Source of the DNA: Armigeres subalbatus
Taxonomy: Eukaryota > Arthropoda > Insecta > Diptera > Culicidae
Reading direction: 5' to 3'
Assembly: GCF_024139115.2 (NCBI RefSeq)
Contig: NC_085141.1
Span: 366,454,759 to 366,518,758, forward strand
Length of the DNA stretch: 64,000 nt
Made by a program: the position numbers and the translations under genes. Below, piece after piece: positions 44,215 to 55,055 of this stretch. How positions within the stretch are numbered: the stretch's first letter is position 1; each line of letters starts with the position of its first letter. The notes under the pieces are model-generated. The model did no database searches. It was not told the DNA's origin and saw only the letters and a list, made by a program, of their open reading frames with translations.

Positions 44215-44563
44215 AAAATAAATAAAACTCAAATCCAATTTAAATACAATCTTACTCCATTTTAAATCCAATCCAAATGCATTGCAAATCAAATACAAAT
44301 CCAATCTAAATACAACCAAAGTTTAATTTAAATCCTAATCAAATTCAACATAATCTAATCCAAACCTAGTCCAAATTCAACAAAATCCAATCCTAATCAA
44401 ATCCTTATCCTATCCTAATCTTATCCATATCCAATTTAAATTCCACAAAATCTAATCTAAATTCAACTAAATTTAATGCAAACCCAATGCAATCCATAAG
44501 CAATGCAAATTTATTTCAAATCCAATCCAAATCCAAATCTAATCTCAATCCAAACCCAATCCG
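44215..44563 (+). repeat. degenerate left border of the CCAATCCAAA satellite
   Basis: Irregular AAATCCAATC-like units with many substitutions grade into the regular array. Confidence 0.8.
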
Positions 44564-47500
44564 AATCCAATCCAAATCCAATCCAAATCCAATCCAAATC
44601 CAATCCAAATCCAATCCAAATCCAATCCAAATCCAATCCAAATCCAATCCAAATCCAATCCAAATCCAATCCAAATCCAATCCAAATCCAATCCAAATCA
44701 ATCCAAACCAATCCAAACCAATCCAAACCAATCCAAACCAATCCAAACCAATCCAAACCAATCCAAACCAACCAATCCAAACCAATCCAAACCAATCCAA
44801 ACCAATCCAAACCAACCAAACCAATCCAAACCAATCCAAACCAACCAAACCAATCCAAACCAATCCAAACCAATCCAAACCAATCCAAACCAACCAAACC
44901 AATCCAAACCAATCCAAACCAACCAAACCAATCCAAACCAATCCAAACCAATCCAAACCAATCCAAACCAACCAATCCAAACCAATCCAAACCAATCCAA
45001 ACCAACCAAACCAATCCAAACCAATCCAACCAAACCAAACCAATCCAAACCAATCCAAACCAATCCAAACCAACCAACCAACCAAATCCAACCAAACCAA
45101 TCCAAACCAATCCAAACCAACCAAACCAATCCAAACCAATCCAAACCAATCCAAACCAACCAAACCAATCCAAACCAATCCAAACCAATCCAAACCAATC
45201 CAAACCAATCCAAACCAACCAAACCAACCAAACCAATCCAAACCAATCCAAACCAATCCAAACCAATCCAATCCAACCAAACCAATCCAAACCAATCCAA
45301 ACCAATCCAAACCAACCAAACCAATCCAAACCAACCAAACCAATCCAAACCAATCCAAACCAATCCAAACCAATCCAAACCAATCCAAACCAACCAAACC
45401 AATCCAAACCAATCCAAACCAACCAAAACCAATCCAAACCAATCCAAACCAATCCAAACCAATCCAAACCAATCCAAACCAACCAAACCAATCCAAACCA
45501 ATCCAAACCAATCCAAACCAACCAAACCAATCCAAACCAATCCAAACCAATCCAAACCAACCAAACCAATCCAAACCAATCCAAACCAACCAAACCAATC
45601 CAAACCAATCCAAACCAATCCAAACCAACCAAACCAATCCAAACCAATCCAACCAATCCAAACCAATCCAAACCAATCCAAACCAACCAAACCAATCCAA
45701 ACCAATCCAAACCAATCCAATCCAAACCAATCCAAACCAACCAAACCAATCCAAACCAATCCAAACCAATCCAAACCAACCAAACCAACCAAACCAACCA
45801 AACCAATCCAAACCAATCCAAACCAATCCAAACCAACCAAACCAATCCAAACCAATCCAAACCAATCCAAACCAATCCAAACCAACCAAACCAATCCAAA
45901 CCAACCAAACCAATCCAAACCAATCCAAACCAATCCAAACCAACCAAACCAATCCAAACCAATCCAAACCAACCAAACCAATCCAAACCAACCAAACCAA
46001 TCCAAACCAATCCAAACCAACCAAACCAATCCAAACCAATCCAAACCAATCCAAACCAACCAAACCAACCAAACCAATCCAAACCAATCCAAACCAATCC
46101 AAACCAATCCAAACCAATCCAAACCAATCCAACCAATCCAAACCAATCCAAACCAACCAAACCAATCCAAACCAATCCAAACCAATCCAAACCAATCCAA
46201 ACCAATCCAAACCAATCCAAACCAATCCAAACCAATCCAAACCAATCCAAACCAATCCAAACCAATCCAAATCCAATCCAAACCAATCCAAACCAATCCA
46301 AACCAATCCAAACCAATCCAAACCAATCCAACCAATCCAAACCAATCCAAACCAATCCAAACCAACCAAACCAATCCAAACCAATCCAAACCAATCCAAA
46401 CCAATCCAAACCAATCCAAACCAATCCAAACCAACCAAATCCAACCAACCAAACCAATCCAAACCAATCCAAACCAATCCAAACCAACCAAACCAATCCA
46501 AACCAATCCAAACCAATCCAAACCAATCCAAACCAATCCAAACCAATCCAACCAATCCAAACCAATCCAAACCAATCCAAACCAATCCAAACCAACCAAA
46601 CCAATCCAAACCAATCCAAACCAATCCAAACCAATCCAAACCAATCCAAACCAATCCAACCAATCCAAACCAATCCAAACCAATCCAAACCAACCAAACC
46701 AATCCAAACCAATCCAAACCAACCAAACCAATCCAAACCAATCCAAACCAATCCAAACCAATCCAACCAATCCAAACCAATCCAAACCAATCCAAACCAA
46801 TCCAAACCAATCCAAACCAATCCAAACCAACCAAACCAATCCAAACCAACCAAACCAATCCAAACCAACCAAACCAATCCAAACCAATCCAAACCAATCC
46901 AAACCAATCCAAACCAATCCAAACCAATCCAAACCAATCCAAACCAATCCAAACCAACCAAACCAACCAAACCAATCCAAACCAATCCAAACCAATCCAA
47001 ACCAACCAAACCAATCCAAACCAATCCAACCAAACCAACCAAACCAATCCAAACCAATCCAAACCAATCCAAACCAACCAAACCAATCCAAACCAACCAA
47101 ACCAACCAACCAAACCAATCCAAACCAATCCAAACCAATCCAAACCAATCCAAACCAATCCAAACCAATCCAAACCAATCCAAACCAATCCAAACCAATC
47201 CAAACCAATCCAAACCAATCCAAACCAATCCAAACCAATCCAAACCAACCAAACCAATCCAAACCAACCAAACCAATCCAAACCAATCCAAACCAACCAA
47301 ACCAACCAAACCAACCAAACCAATCCAAACCAATCCAAACCAATCCAAACCAACCAAACCAATCCAAACCAATCCAAACCAATCCAAACCAATCCAAACC
47401 AACCAAACCAATCCAAACCAATCCAAACCAACCAAACCAATCCAAACCAATCCAAACCAATCCAAACCAATCCAAACCAATCCAAACCAATCCAAACCAA

Positions 47501-47678
47501 TCCAAACCAATCCAAACCAATCCAAACCAATCCAAACCAATCCAAACCAATCCAAATCCAATCCAAATCCAATCCAAATCCAATCCAAATCCAATCCAAA
47601 TCCAATCCAAATCCAATCCAAATCCAATCCAAATTCAATCCAAATCCAATCCAAATCCAATCCAAATCCAATCCAAAT
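44564..47678 (+). repeat. 3.1-kb satellite of 9-, 10- and 11-bp units, no G on the plus strand
   Basis: 44564-44699 is about twelve copies of the 11-mer TCCAATCCAAA. 44700-47553 is a mix of the 10-mer CCAATCCAAA and the 9-mer CCAACCAAA. 47554-47678 returns to the 11-mer. The only bases on the plus strand between the G at 44563 and the G at 47679 are A, C and T. The unit contains no stop codon in several frames, so open frames of about 1,000 codons on both strands are artefacts. The minus strand is a run of GG pairs (GGTTTGGATTGG). Confidence 0.97.
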
Positions 47679-48134
47679 GGAATGCGAATTTAATTCAAAC
47701 CCAAATCCAAGTCGATCGATCACGTATTTTAGCCTTCAGTGTTGGTTTTTCCAATTGTGCTTTTATCCACTTCTGTACTTTACTGTCAGGAAGTGGCCTA
47801 GTCCGCTACCCTTCCGTCAGGATCTAGCATTCTTTTTCGTTGTATTGTTTACCATTTCGCTAACTTGTTTTTTGTTTCTCTCTTTGTGCCATTTTTGTTT
47901 TGCATCCTTTATTTGTTTCCCGGCCTATTCCTCTGCCAGTGAGCCTACCGGGGACGTTAGCATTCTTTAGTCATTTTTCTTTTTGCTTCCATTTGTTTTT
48001 AAATTTTTCAGCACATATTATTTTGTTTATCTGATTTCTATGACACTTATATTCCAAAAGATGTACCATGATGTACACTGGGAGCACAACAAACTTAAAC
48101 AAATCAATTTTTCCATTCTACCGGCTACGTCATT
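47679..48134. other. right border and unassigned T-rich sequence
   Basis: The array decays within about 30 bp of 47679. The following T-rich stretch (47720-48060) resembles an untranslated LINE region, but I cannot assign it. Confidence 0.4.
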
Positions 48135-48330
48135 GTCGTGACCAGGACGAGGTTCTATGCTCGACCGTTCGTTGTAACCGTCATAACAATACTCAGCTAA
48201 CTAAGCTCCGTCGTCGATTTGTTCTGACACCGACTCGAAAACCCGCAAACATTTTTGCAAACATTGCTAACAATGGTATATTTCAATAATAATTTTATCG
48301 CAGCTCCTAAATCCAATCTTATCCACAACA
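48135..48330 (+). repeat. right flank repeat of the satellite array
   Basis: Diverged direct copy of 43795-44085. See that entry for shared motifs. Confidence 0.7.
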
Positions 48331-48359
48331 ATCGACAGATCACATAGGACCGGTTTGTC

Positions 48360-48790
48360 GGAGAGGGTAGTTGCAGCAATCAACAGTGTTGCGATTTCCG
48401 CCGAGAAGACACTGCATTGTGCAGGAAGGCTGGCCCGAGACCGTTAGGTTGTTCCCTCTCGTAAGAGACTCGTCAGGTGAGGACTTAAGTCGAGGCTTCA
48501 TTCGCACGATGTCGAGGCTTATGTCCAATCACTACTCACTAAACGCAAATCTCTATAGAAATAACCTGGTCGATAGCAATCTATGTAGGTGTGGAGCCGG
48601 TTACGATGACATCGATCACGTAGTTTGGTATTGTACGGAAAATGACGCCTCCAGAGAGCAACTATTGGATACCCTTCTGGCCCGAGGTAAACAACCCTAC
48701 AGGGAAGTAAGAGATGTTTTGGGCGATCGCGATGTGATTTATATGCAGGCTATCTATGCCTTTCTTTGCTCGTCTGACATAAAAGTCTAA
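48360..48790 (+). pseudogene. non-LTR element C-terminal fragment with zinc knuckle
   Basis: A plus-strand frame reads FIRTMSRLMSNHYSLNANL, then a CCHC-type knuckle, CRCGAGYDDIDHVVWYC, and ends at TAA 48788-48790. This is the C-terminus of the ORF2 of RNase H-lacking or R1/LOA/Jockey-type LINEs; the exact clade is not certain. A MITE (48793) has inserted two bases after the stop codon. The LINE 3' UTR probably continues at 50287. Confidence 0.75.
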
Positions 48791-48792
48791 TA

Positions 48793-50284
48793 CCGTCAAC
48801 TGGGGGGAAGATGATCATTGAGGTGAAGATGATCATTTGATGTGTCAGTCAAAAGAGCCAATTTTTTTTATGAAACGGTAGTCAACAATATTCTCCGTTC
48901 AAGTAATGTTACCGCTAGGTAGAAATCCGAGTTTTTCGATTATAATCATGAAAATGTATTTTGTGGAAGTAAGAGAGAGATAGTCATAAATGACGCTATT
49001 TTTGTTTCAAATATTGACTTTGTAGAATTCTTTACGTAGTAAATTCAACATTCATTCAAATAACCTAGTGTATTTTGACTACTAGGTCATAATGATTTTA
49101 GTACAGCTGTCTTGATCAACTTCACCCCAAACCAGATTACTCAAAAAATGTGTAATAATTTAATTTATTTTAATAAATGATAACGCATTTCAGAAAACTA
49201 AAGTTGTTGATTATTGCAACGTATAGCAGTAGGGTATCCAATCATGGTTTGAACCAAATGGCGGGTTTCAGATGAGCCGTCAAAGTAAAGTTGATTTATT
49301 TCATTAAAGGGACATGTTAGAACTGCGATTTCTAGTTTGTATGGAAGCTTAGTTCATTATCTTTCTAAAAACATCCTGGGTGCACATATTTATGCTTAGT
49401 TTCATTGAAAAAACTTAATAATTACATAACTTTGATTCGTATCATGGTTTGAACTACACTGTTCATGGTTTGAACTAAATTCGTACCATGGTTTGAACTA
49501 CTGCAGCAGCCAGCAGCTCCTAAATATAATACTAATCACATGCATGAAATGCTGAGGAAGTCTGTAGAAAAGCAAATTTGTTTTACTATTCATCTTCTCG
49601 CATTCGATTAGTAACTCGAAACGTGTGAAAATCGTCTAAATTATCGATATGAAAATTGCGATTTTCTCATATTGGAAATGTAAACAAAATGCTCCAGCTA
49701 GGCGCATGCAGCGCTCCTAGCGGACAGCAGCAGAACATTACTGCATTTACAAGTTCAAACCATGGTACGAATTTAGTTCAAACCATGATCAGTTTTTACC
49801 TTGTATAAATGTTACTATATTAACTATTTAAAACTGTTTCTCAATTGTATGATGACGTCAATCGATTACAGATGAAAATAGCGTTCTTTTGATATATTGA
49901 TCTTACTCCTGTGTCATAAAATGCGTCCTTTACGAGCTTTCTGAAATTATGCCACTGGTAGGGGGGATTTGGCGCAAATTCAGGACGTTTTTAAATCGCT
50001 TTATTTTATTACTCAAACAATATGTACGAATGTTTAAATAAACTCTATCACTTCCAGTATACTTAAATATTCCATTCATACTGTTTTAGGTTTATTTCCT
50101 GCCAATGAGATGGTAATTTCTACTGATTTCAAAATGGTTCAAACCATGATACGCTTTTCACTAGTTCAAACCATGATTGGATACCCTACATGTTTTGAAA
50201 ATATTTGTTTCGATTTAAAATGTAAACACACATTGTTATTGCATGTTTTGTCTTAAAAATGATCATCTTTCCCCCAGTTGACGG
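48793..50284. mobile_element. MITE family B, copy 2, carrying a nested MITE, TSD TA
   Basis: Ends CCGTCAACTGGGGGGAAGAT / complement. TA at 48791-48792 and 50285-50286. It matches copy 1 (18570-19104) on both sides of the nested element at 49233-50186. Without it, copy 2 would be about 536 bp, the same size as copy 1. Confidence 0.92.
49233..50186. mobile_element. 954-bp MITE with repeated CATGGTTTGAAC motifs, TSD TA
   Basis: Perfect inverted ends GGGTATCCAATCATGGTTTG / complement. TA at 49231-49232 and 50187-50188. The motif CATGGTTTGAAC occurs about four times near the left end and, inverted, about five times in the right half. The interior is AT-rich and non-coding. The empty site is seen in copy 1 of family B. 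Confidence 0.92.
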
Positions 50285-50286
50285 TA

Positions 50287-50502
50287 CCCCTATTTTTCTT
50301 TCTCAGTTTTCTTGTCTTTGTCTTTTTGTTCCATGTAACACGAAGCTTTGGCCATCCGGAAGATGCTCCCTGACGAACCACAACTCGAGCACGATGCTAC
50401 GCCATACCGTTACTGACGTCAAATACCCGGATGAGCAGCCGTAATACCTCAAACCTAAATCCAAACCTGATCCGTCCTGAAATTACGCAATCTAACCCTG
50501 AG
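50287..50502 (+). other. probable LINE 3' UTR
   Basis: Continuation of the element ending at 48790 after the family B MITE. T-rich then mixed composition, no coding content. Confidence 0.45.
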
Positions 50503-50984
50503 TCACCACGAGTATCTTGGTCTATGTCCCCTTCCCCTTACTAACTGTTGATAATAATGATACAGATTGTAAATGTCATAAAGAGTCCCAGTTCCGTTAA
50601 GTGTTATACACGCCTGAACACAAAAGATAATAAAAAGAGACTCGTCAGTGTAGCGATGCTCATGGTTCCTAAGCTCGGTGTTTAGCAACTCGACGATCGA
50701 TCTTCGAAGAGCTTCGGTGTTGTCCTCTCTTTTAAAGTGCTTCGCAATGGAGCTGTTTATGTTGGCTGTGAAGGAGTGCCAGCTCCTCGCTCCATGGCAA
50801 TGATGGTCGAAGGTAAGTCCTCGATTAATGGAGACTCCGAGGACCTTGTCGAGTTTCCGGCTTGGGATCGGCTGACCAATAATATTGAGACTAGGGCCTG
50901 AGAGACGATGCCGCCCATTGCACACATCCCCGTGAACGCTTTTTTGGCCGACATGGTGAAGTCAACCGATGAAACCCACCGATG
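50503..50984 (-). pseudogene. I-group LINE, RT C-terminus, 3' piece
   Basis: Minus-strand peptides HRWVSSVDFTMSAKKAFTG, PSLNIIGQPIPSRK, LGVSINRGLTFDHHC and HRYTDESLF follow the RT piece at 52991-53303. The last resembles the start of an RNase H domain (YTDGS-like), after which the sequence is lost. Frameshifts are present. It joins 52991 once the foldback element is removed. Confidence 0.8.
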
Positions 50985-52990
50985 CACAGTGGGGAAAATG
51001 CGACCCAAAAAGGTACCTATTTATTGCGGCTACTTGCTACGCCGGAAAAATACCTTTCCTAAAGGGAAAATCCACGACAAATCGAATGGTGCTATTTTCA
51101 TGCGCCGGAAATTATGGGAACTGGCCGTTTTGCCCCATTTACTCTTTAAAATCATATTTTTTCTATGACAGCTACAATTTAAAGTCGATTGCGGCTAACT
51201 ATTTCTATGTTTTCCAATGCTAATTAAGTAGAAAATATGAGTGGAATCTATTCCGACCTTAAACCATGACTGGAAGTGGCTGTTTTGCCCCATTTACCCC
51301 CGGAATCGTATTTTTTCTATGACAGCTTCGATTTAAAATCAATTGCGGCTGTCTATTTCTATGTTTTCTGATGCTTAGTTAGTAGAAAATACGAATGGTA
51401 TGAACTCCGGCCTTGAAAAATTACTGGAAGTGGCTATTTTGCCCCATTCACCACGAAACTCGTAGTTTTCTATGACAACTACAATTTGAAATCGATTTCG
51501 GCTAACTATTTATATGTTTGCTGATGCTTAGTCAGTAGAAAATACGAAGGATATCTATTCCGACCTTATACCGTAACTAGAAGTGGCCGTTTTGTCCCTG
51601 TTACCCCTGAAATCGTATTTTTCTATGAAAGCTACAATTTAAAATGAATTGCGGCTGACTATTTCCTTGTTTTCTGATGCGTATTTAGTAGAAAATACGA
51701 ATGATCTAAATTGTATATAATCCAGCCTTGGACTGTCACTGGCAATGGCTATTTTGCCCCCTTGACCTCTAAAAGTCAATTTATCATATGATCGCTAAGA
51801 CTTAAAATCGATTTTGGCTAATTATTTCTATGATTCTAAATTCAAATTCAGTAGGAACTACAAACCTGGAATCGTGACTAAAAATGGCCAATATGCTTCA
51901 TTTTCAAGAAAAAATATTTTTTTGTATGACCGCCACAATTTAGAATCAATTGCGGCTAGGTATTTCTATGTTTTCTAATGCTAATTTGAAAGAAAATACG
52001 GTTATTACATATTCCAGTCATGATCCAGACTGCAAGTAGCCGTTTTGCCCCATTTGCCTCTAAAAATCTTTTTTTTTTCTAGCACAGCTACTATTTGAAA
52101 TCCATTGCGCCTTACTATTTCCATTTTAATTATTGAGAAGAGCGGAAAATCTTCCTGAGGTGTAAGGCTACTTTAAGCATCAGAAAACATAGAATTAGCT
52201 GGCTACAATAGATTTTAAGAAGTAAATAGGGCAAAACGGCCACTTCCAGTCAAGGTTTGAGACCGAAATATATGACAATTGTATTTTCTTGCAAATTAGC
52301 ATCGGAAAACATAGAAATAATTAGCCAAAATCGACTTAAAATTGTAACAGTCATAGAAAAAAATACGAAGTTTAATGGGGTAAAATGGCAACTTCCAGTC
52401 ATGATCCAAGGCCGGAATTTATACCATTTGTATTTTCTACTAAATTAGCATAAGAAAACAAAGAAATCGTTAGCTTAAATCAATTTCAAATTGTAGTTGT
52501 CATAGAAAAATACGAATCCAGGGGGTAAATGGGGCAAAATGGCCACTTCTAGTATTTTTTTTATGGCCGGAATTTATACCATTTGTATATTCTACTGATA
52601 TAGCATGAAAAACAAAGAAATAGTCAGCCGAATATGATTTTAAATTGTAGCTGCCATAGAAAAATACGATTCCAGGGGTAAATGGGGCAAAACAGCCACT
52701 TCCAGTCATGGTATAAGGTCGGAATAGATACCATTAGTATTTTCTATTTGATTAGCATCAGAAAACATAGAAATAGTTAGCCGCAATCGATTTTAAATTG
52801 TAGCTGTCATAGAAAAAATATGATTTTTAGGGGTAAATGGGGCAAAACGGCCAGTTCCCATAATTTCCGGCGAATGACAATAGCACCATTTGATTTGTCG
52901 TGGATTTTCTCTTTAAGAAAGGTATTTTTCCGGCGCAGCAAGTAGCCGCAATAAATAGGTACCTTTTTGGGTCGCATTTTCCCCACTGTG
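50985..52990. mobile_element. 2.0-kb foldback element made of ~153-bp inverted tandem units
   Basis: Terminal inverted repeats of at least 160 bp start CACAGTGGGGAAAATGCGAC and are about 95 percent alike by eye. Inward, the left half holds seven tandem units with TTTTGCCCCATTTACC near 51131, 51285, 51441, 51593, 51755, 51894 and 52046. The right half holds five inverted units near 52228, 52377, 52531, 52684 and 52839. Spacing is 139-162 bp. Each unit also carries TATGACAGCTACAATTTAAA and TATTTCTATGTTTTCTGATG. Orientation flips at about 52,130-52,190. It splits a LINE RT frame (AFH-RWV). The duplication looks like CATCG but is ambiguous. There is no transposase. Confidence 0.9.
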
Positions 52991-54565
52991 CGATGCGATG
53001 GAATGCACTAATCGCTGCTTGGGTTCGGAGTGTCTCCGTTCGCGTTCGCGCCGAATTGTCTCCGACTACCACAAGCAGGATGTTGTCCGCGTAGACGAAA
53101 ATGTAGATATTCTTGGGAAGGCCATTGATGGCAACCAGGAACAGGGTTACCATAAGAATACACCCCTGCAGGTACCCAGTATCTTCTGTGAACGTCCTGG
53201 AGGTAGAAATACCGATGTAGACCCGGAAGGACCGACGGGAGAGGAAGTTGTGCACAAAAGCTAGGATGTTACCAGTCAAACCTTGAGCACTAGTGGGGTC
53301 CAAGCGCGGTTAAACGCCTTCGAAATATCCAGGGAAATTAGATCGACGTGTTTCCCTTGGTCGAAGGCGTTTGGAGTACGTCTCCTAATCCAGCAAAGTA
53401 TGAACTAGCCCCATACTCCGGGCGAAAGGCGTGTTGGTGGAAACCACGTATTCCGTCTGACTCAAACTTTTCACGCAGCCCACGGTAAACCAGCTTCTCG
53501 ATGACAGGAGGAAATAATGTGGCTGAGCCACCACTCGTCGGGAAAAGTTTTATTGGTCCAGGCTTGCTTCACCAGATCTAGGAATACTATTTTGGCCTTA
53601 GGGGAAGGGTTTTTAGCATCGGATACCCTATTTCTTCCGGGCCAGAAGATTTCTTCTTGTTTCTGGTAAGAGCGAAGGGCTGGTTATTTAGGATGACCGT
53701 TCGGCACTAATAGTGTTTTTTTGTAGTATTCCAATGCACTTACCTTTTTCGGGTGCCCAGGGGGAAGCCTCCTGGTGCTCGGAGGGCCTTTCTTCTGACT
53801 TTTCATCCGACCACCAACGAAGGGCTTTGCGTCCTGGCCCAGAACTGGTCTGAGGGGTGAATAGACCAGCTTTAGACCTTAGAGAAGTCGGGAAGCGTAA
53901 GCGGAGTAGTGTGCTTCATCGCGTGTAGAATGCTGCTATCAAAGGACTCCCAGTCGGCGGCATCATAACGCCATCATGGCCTCTTGGAAATGATAGGGGG
54001 AGAGGCGTTGGCAGTGACCTGAATTGCCAGTTTAACATGGGAAAGGAAGGGGCCGGCTTATGATGGTAACGTTGATGGCAGTGGCCGATTGGCTGTTAAA
54101 AAAGGTGGGTGAACCATAGTTCAGGGGAACTAAATCTGCCTTCTCGAAAGCTTTGAGGACCACCACGGCGGTCCGACCATGTACGTCCCCAGGACGGGTG
54201 GTAGGCGTTCATATCTCCCAAAAGGAGAAAGGGAGACGGGGTCTCACTGATGATGTGACTCACCTTTTGTTTGATGGCGGGAAGCGTTCCAAAGAGGAGG
54301 TAGACAGTTTGCAATGCTAATAGAAATTGAATGACGGACTCCAACGACTGGGAGGTCTTCACGGAGCTGAAGAACGTCAAAGGGGATCTCGGAGTGCCGG
54401 ATATTTATACCTACCTTGCAAACCCATTTGTATCTGCCTCCAAGGGAACGATCTTTGGAATCTCGTGAGGTGCCGTTGATCTCCTGGAGAGCGTGAACTA
54501 TCGTTTGACAACTATTCTAGGTTGAGCAGGTTCTTCCAAAAGCCGTTAATATTCCACCGAAGACA
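52991..54565 (-). pseudogene. I-group LINE ORF2: endonuclease and reverse transcriptase, decayed
   Basis: Going along the minus strand: the endonuclease starts near 54565 (LRWNINGFWKNLL). It continues with FLLLGDMNAYHPSWG (54096-54380), an APE-type catalytic motif. RT follows with LVYRGLREKFESDG-like sequence and then FVYADNILLVV, in which the second Asp of the YADD box is Asn. Stops and frameshifts are frequent, so the copy is dead. The piece ends at AISAFHR, where the foldback element begins. Sequence at 54600-54800 may be the end of ORF1 (gag-like), but I cannot confirm it. Confidence 0.82.
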
Positions 54566-54952
54566 AAGTTTGACCTCTGTTGAGGGCGTAGGGGTTGGGA
54601 AAGAGGCAGAAGTGTTTCCTAGATCCGTACCCGACCTATGTAGGTGCGATGACGTTGTACCAGTTGTGTTGCGCTGCTCAGAAGCGAAGAGAACGCTTTG
54701 GGAGTCAAAGTGGATATCCTCGGAGATATTCGGAAGGATACTGTTGTAGACGAGTTGTGGGTGGAAGCTTAGGACGCTGCTGGACCTCTTGGTACCTTAA
54801 CCCGGGATTCAGTTAGAAGAATCAATTGGTAGGTGACGACTGAAATTGGTGTGCTTAGGATGATTTAACATTAAGTAGACATTAAGTGATTTGAAACATT
54901 TAAATAGCCGTATACATTAGCAGCTATTTACACATAATAGAAACAAATCACG
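54566..54952. other. probable LINE ORF1 remnant, then unassigned
   Basis: The balanced base composition to about 54800 continues the LINE. After that the sequence is AT-rich with no feature. Confidence 0.4.
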
Positions 54953-55055
54953 AAGAAGAAGAGAAAAAAGAAGAAAAGAATAAGAAGAAAAATAATAAGA
55001 AGAATAAGAATAAGAATAAGAAGAAGAAGGAGGAGAAGTAGAAGAGCTTCGATGA
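54953..55055 (+). repeat. purine microsatellite (AAG/AATAAG)n
   Basis: About 100 bp of GAAGAAGAAG, AATAAG and GGAGGAG units, entirely A/G-rich on the plus strand. Open minus-strand frames (runs of F, L, S) are artefacts. Confidence 0.85.

Noticed and set aside
44564..47678. CRISPR-like or telomeric array
   Set aside because: No spacers, unit far too short, eukaryotic context; the unit does not match TTAGG-type telomere repeats.
44487..47970. Open frames of 970-1155 codons on both strands (runs of NPNQSKPIQT or GLDWFGLVWI)
   Set aside because: They exist only because the 9-11-bp satellite unit lacks stop codons; several overlap on both strands and none has non-repeat content.
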